DNA from: Glandiceps talaboti
Taxonomy: Eukaryota; Hemichordata; Enteropneusta; Spengelidae
Length of the DNA stretch: 64,000 nucleotides
Assembly (NCBI RefSeq): GCF_964340395.1
Contig: NC_135559.1
Location: 2,664,001 to 2,728,000, forward strand
Direction: 5' to 3'
Under the pieces are notes generated by a model. The model did no database searches. It was not told the origin of the DNA and saw only the letters and a list, made by a program, of their open reading frames with translations. Shown in pieces: positions 62,165 through 64,000 of the stretch. Numbering within the stretch: the first letter of the stretch is position 1; every line of letters begins with the position of its first letter. Made by a program: the position numbers and the translations under genes.

Positions 62165-62870
62165 AGCCACTGCGGGTCGCTGTTAGTCTTGCTGCTAGAC
62201 GTTCGGGCTTTCTTTCGATACTATAAGCGAACGAAGTTCGCAGTGAGGGCTTGGGTGTTCCATCCTCGATAGCGATGTTCGGGCGTGTGTTGTATTCTAT
62301 CGGAAGAACATCCGAGGTCTAGCAGATAGACTAGGTCGCTGTGAGCCTGGAAGTGTAACTATTGTGCGGGGTGTGGGCCACTGCGGGTCGCTGTGGGCCT
62401 GGGAGTGTAACTATTGTGTACAGGTTTTGGGCCACTGTGGGTCGCTGTGGGCCTGGGAGTGTAACTATTGTGTACAGGTTGTGGGCCACTGTGGGTCGCT
62501 GTGGGCCTGGGAGTGTAACTATTGTGCAGGTTGTGGGCCACTGTGGGTCGCTGTGGGCCTGGGAGTGTAACTATTGTACAGGTTGTGGGCCACTATGGGT
62601 CGCAGTTAGTCTTGCTGCTAGACGTTCGGGCTTTCTTTCGATACTATAAGCGAACGAAGTTCGCAATGAGGGCTTGCCCGAACTCGGATGTTCCATCCTC
62701 GATAGCGATGTTCGGGTGTGTTTTGTATTCTATCGGAAGAACATCCGAGGTCTAGCAGATAGACTAGGTCGCAGTGAGCCTGGGAGTGTAATTATTGTGC
62801 AGGTTGTGGGCTACTGTGGGTCGCTGTGGGCCTGGGAGTGTAACTATTGTGCGGGTTGCCATCCACTATT
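62165..62870. repeat. Minisatellite (52-54 bp units) flanked by a duplicated block of about 200 bp
   Basis: Four or five units beginning gggtcgctgtgggcctggga lie at about 62385, 62439, 62493 and 62545, with one more near 62817. On both sides stands a block containing gctgctagacgttcgggctt, gcgaacgaagttcgca and catcctcgatagcgatgttc (62168-62370 and 62589-62805); the second copy has about 13 extra bases. The block includes an inverted pair gcgaac/gttcgc. Confidence 0.88.
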
Positions 62871-63223
62871 CCATAATATGTTAATTTCTTCACTTTTTAA
62901 AACCCAAGACCTTGTTTGCTGGCCACTGAGGGTATATATGAAGGTCACACACTACGTGCAGTGTACTATTCAATAGAACCTATGTGTTGGGCATTTTGAA
63001 TATACTAGTACCCCCCCCCCCCCACAATGGGTATTTAAAGAAAATGATTACTTCAACATATTCAACCCTGTTGAACCCACTTCTAGTTTGTTTTGTAGTT
63101 CATTGTGTGACTAGTTTTGAATGTTTACATTTCCTTTAGTTACCCTGGAAAAGTGCTAAACAACTTACCACATCTACTTATCACATCTCTGACATCATGA
63201 AGCAAATATGTGTGACTGGATCA

Positions 63224-63320
63224 TAGGGGCGTGTAATATTTCTTAGATTGTTGTTTTCCTGGTCTACAGACTAAATATAACAACCTTTTGACTATATATT
63301 CCTACCTGTAAGGAAAAAAC
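63224..63320. mobile_element. Fragment of the hAT-like MITE family
   Basis: Matches the reverse complement of the right part of the element at 52131-52344: gggcgtgtaatatttcttag, ttgttgttttcctggtctac and ttcctacctgtaagg occur in the same order. Only about 95 bp remains, and no second inverted repeat or target duplication is visible. Confidence 0.75.
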
Positions 63321-64000
63321 AGAAGGGGGGATATCGAGTCACGATCCTATATAAACTCCTCTGTACGTCTATTTTGAATAATCAGCTCGTTGCCGATTAG
63401 CTGTTCAAAACTGCGCCTATGTAAAGAAAGCCCATGGAAAAAATCACTACTTTTATATAATATGGGCCGCCAAAAGTGAAATCCAGTATACATAGATTGA
63501 CAGTTTAACACAATAAAAATGCATCTGTATTGGAAATCATACAAGTAGACTCACAAGGAAGCTGTCAAGAACTTTTGGCGATCCATGGTTCCGGGTTTAG
63601 TGATGGGACATGCTTCTGATTTTGAAATGCAGTGGTCATCTGACGTTATTAGCCAATGCCTCTTTCTCAGCCAATCAGCAGTGAACATTTGACGGTTATG
63701 TCACTTGACTTGCCTTTGACATACAGATGATTTTATACAGCACTCACTCATTGTAAAAGGCCCATTTTTCTCCTTACAAAATCATTCTTTTCCCCAATGA
63801 TAGTGTATAACTTTTATTTGGCATCTATTCTTCATGCAGGTATGTTTTTGTTGAGCAAATGTGCATGTTTTATTCATATTTGAAAGGATAATGCAAGAAG
63901 ATGTCCCCGATGTCCACCCTTTAATATTTCTACTAGTATAAAGATTCATACATTTGTAGCAGCAGGATTCGTACGACGACAATCCAGGGCAGCAATCTAA
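63321..64000. other. Right-hand end without a supported gene
   Basis: This region is AT-rich with no conserved coding exon, repeat array or element that I can recognise. Short open frames here are at background length. Confidence 0.5.

Overview
The window is eukaryotic, most likely from an invertebrate animal. It has intron-rich genes with GT-AG junctions, AT-rich non-coding DNA, abundant microsatellites and minisatellites, foldback elements and retroelement remnants. The gene content (a tolloid/BMP1-type astacin protease, a DIPK2A-type secretory kinase, a BRICHOS membrane protein and a cnidarian/lancelet-type Penelope element) fits a marine metazoan, perhaps a non-vertebrate deuterostome. 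The species cannot be fixed from the sequence. I saw no prokaryotic genes, operons, tRNA, rRNA or CRISPR arrays. All gene models below were assembled by hand from splice sites and reading-frame phase, and every junction is phase-consistent.

Layout. (1) 1-2344: AT-rich upstream DNA with short repeats. (2) 2345-13150, plus strand: a ten-exon gene for a 434-aa BAR-like coiled-coil protein with a proline/tyrosine-rich tail. Its intron 6 holds a 5'-truncated Penelope-like retroelement (RT plus GIY-YIG nuclease) lying between two (TA)n tracts, with a hammerhead-ribozyme-like motif in its 3' region. (3) 15249-21085, plus strand: a four-exon DIPK2A-type gene of 430 aa, followed by a repeat-rich 3' UTR of about 3.3 kb ending near 24.4 kb. 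(4) 24.4-26.9 kb: intergenic, with minisatellites and a perfect 211-bp palindrome flanked by 10-bp direct repeats. (5) 27014-31101, minus strand: a five-exon type II BRICHOS membrane protein of 213 aa. (6) 31.1-34.4 kb: intergenic. (7) 34396-61428, minus strand: a 16-exon, 924-aa tolloid-like protease with a 13.6-kb first intron. An intronless coiled-coil gene (38206-39484, plus strand) is nested in the intron between its second and third EGF exons. (8) 61.4-64 kb: upstream DNA with a minisatellite and local duplications.

The neighbouring genes do not form an obvious pathway, but three products would enter the secretory route: the DIPK2A-like protein, the BRICHOS protein and the tolloid-like protease. 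The most notable items are the Penelope element with its ribozyme-like motif and TA-repeat context, the non-canonical tolloid architecture (astacin-CUB-CUB-EGF-EGF-EGF-CUB-CUB), the nested pair of coiled-coil ORFs, and the perfect palindrome with a Mutator-sized target duplication. Much of the remaining DNA consists of small MITE-like foldbacks, LINE 3' tails and simple repeats.
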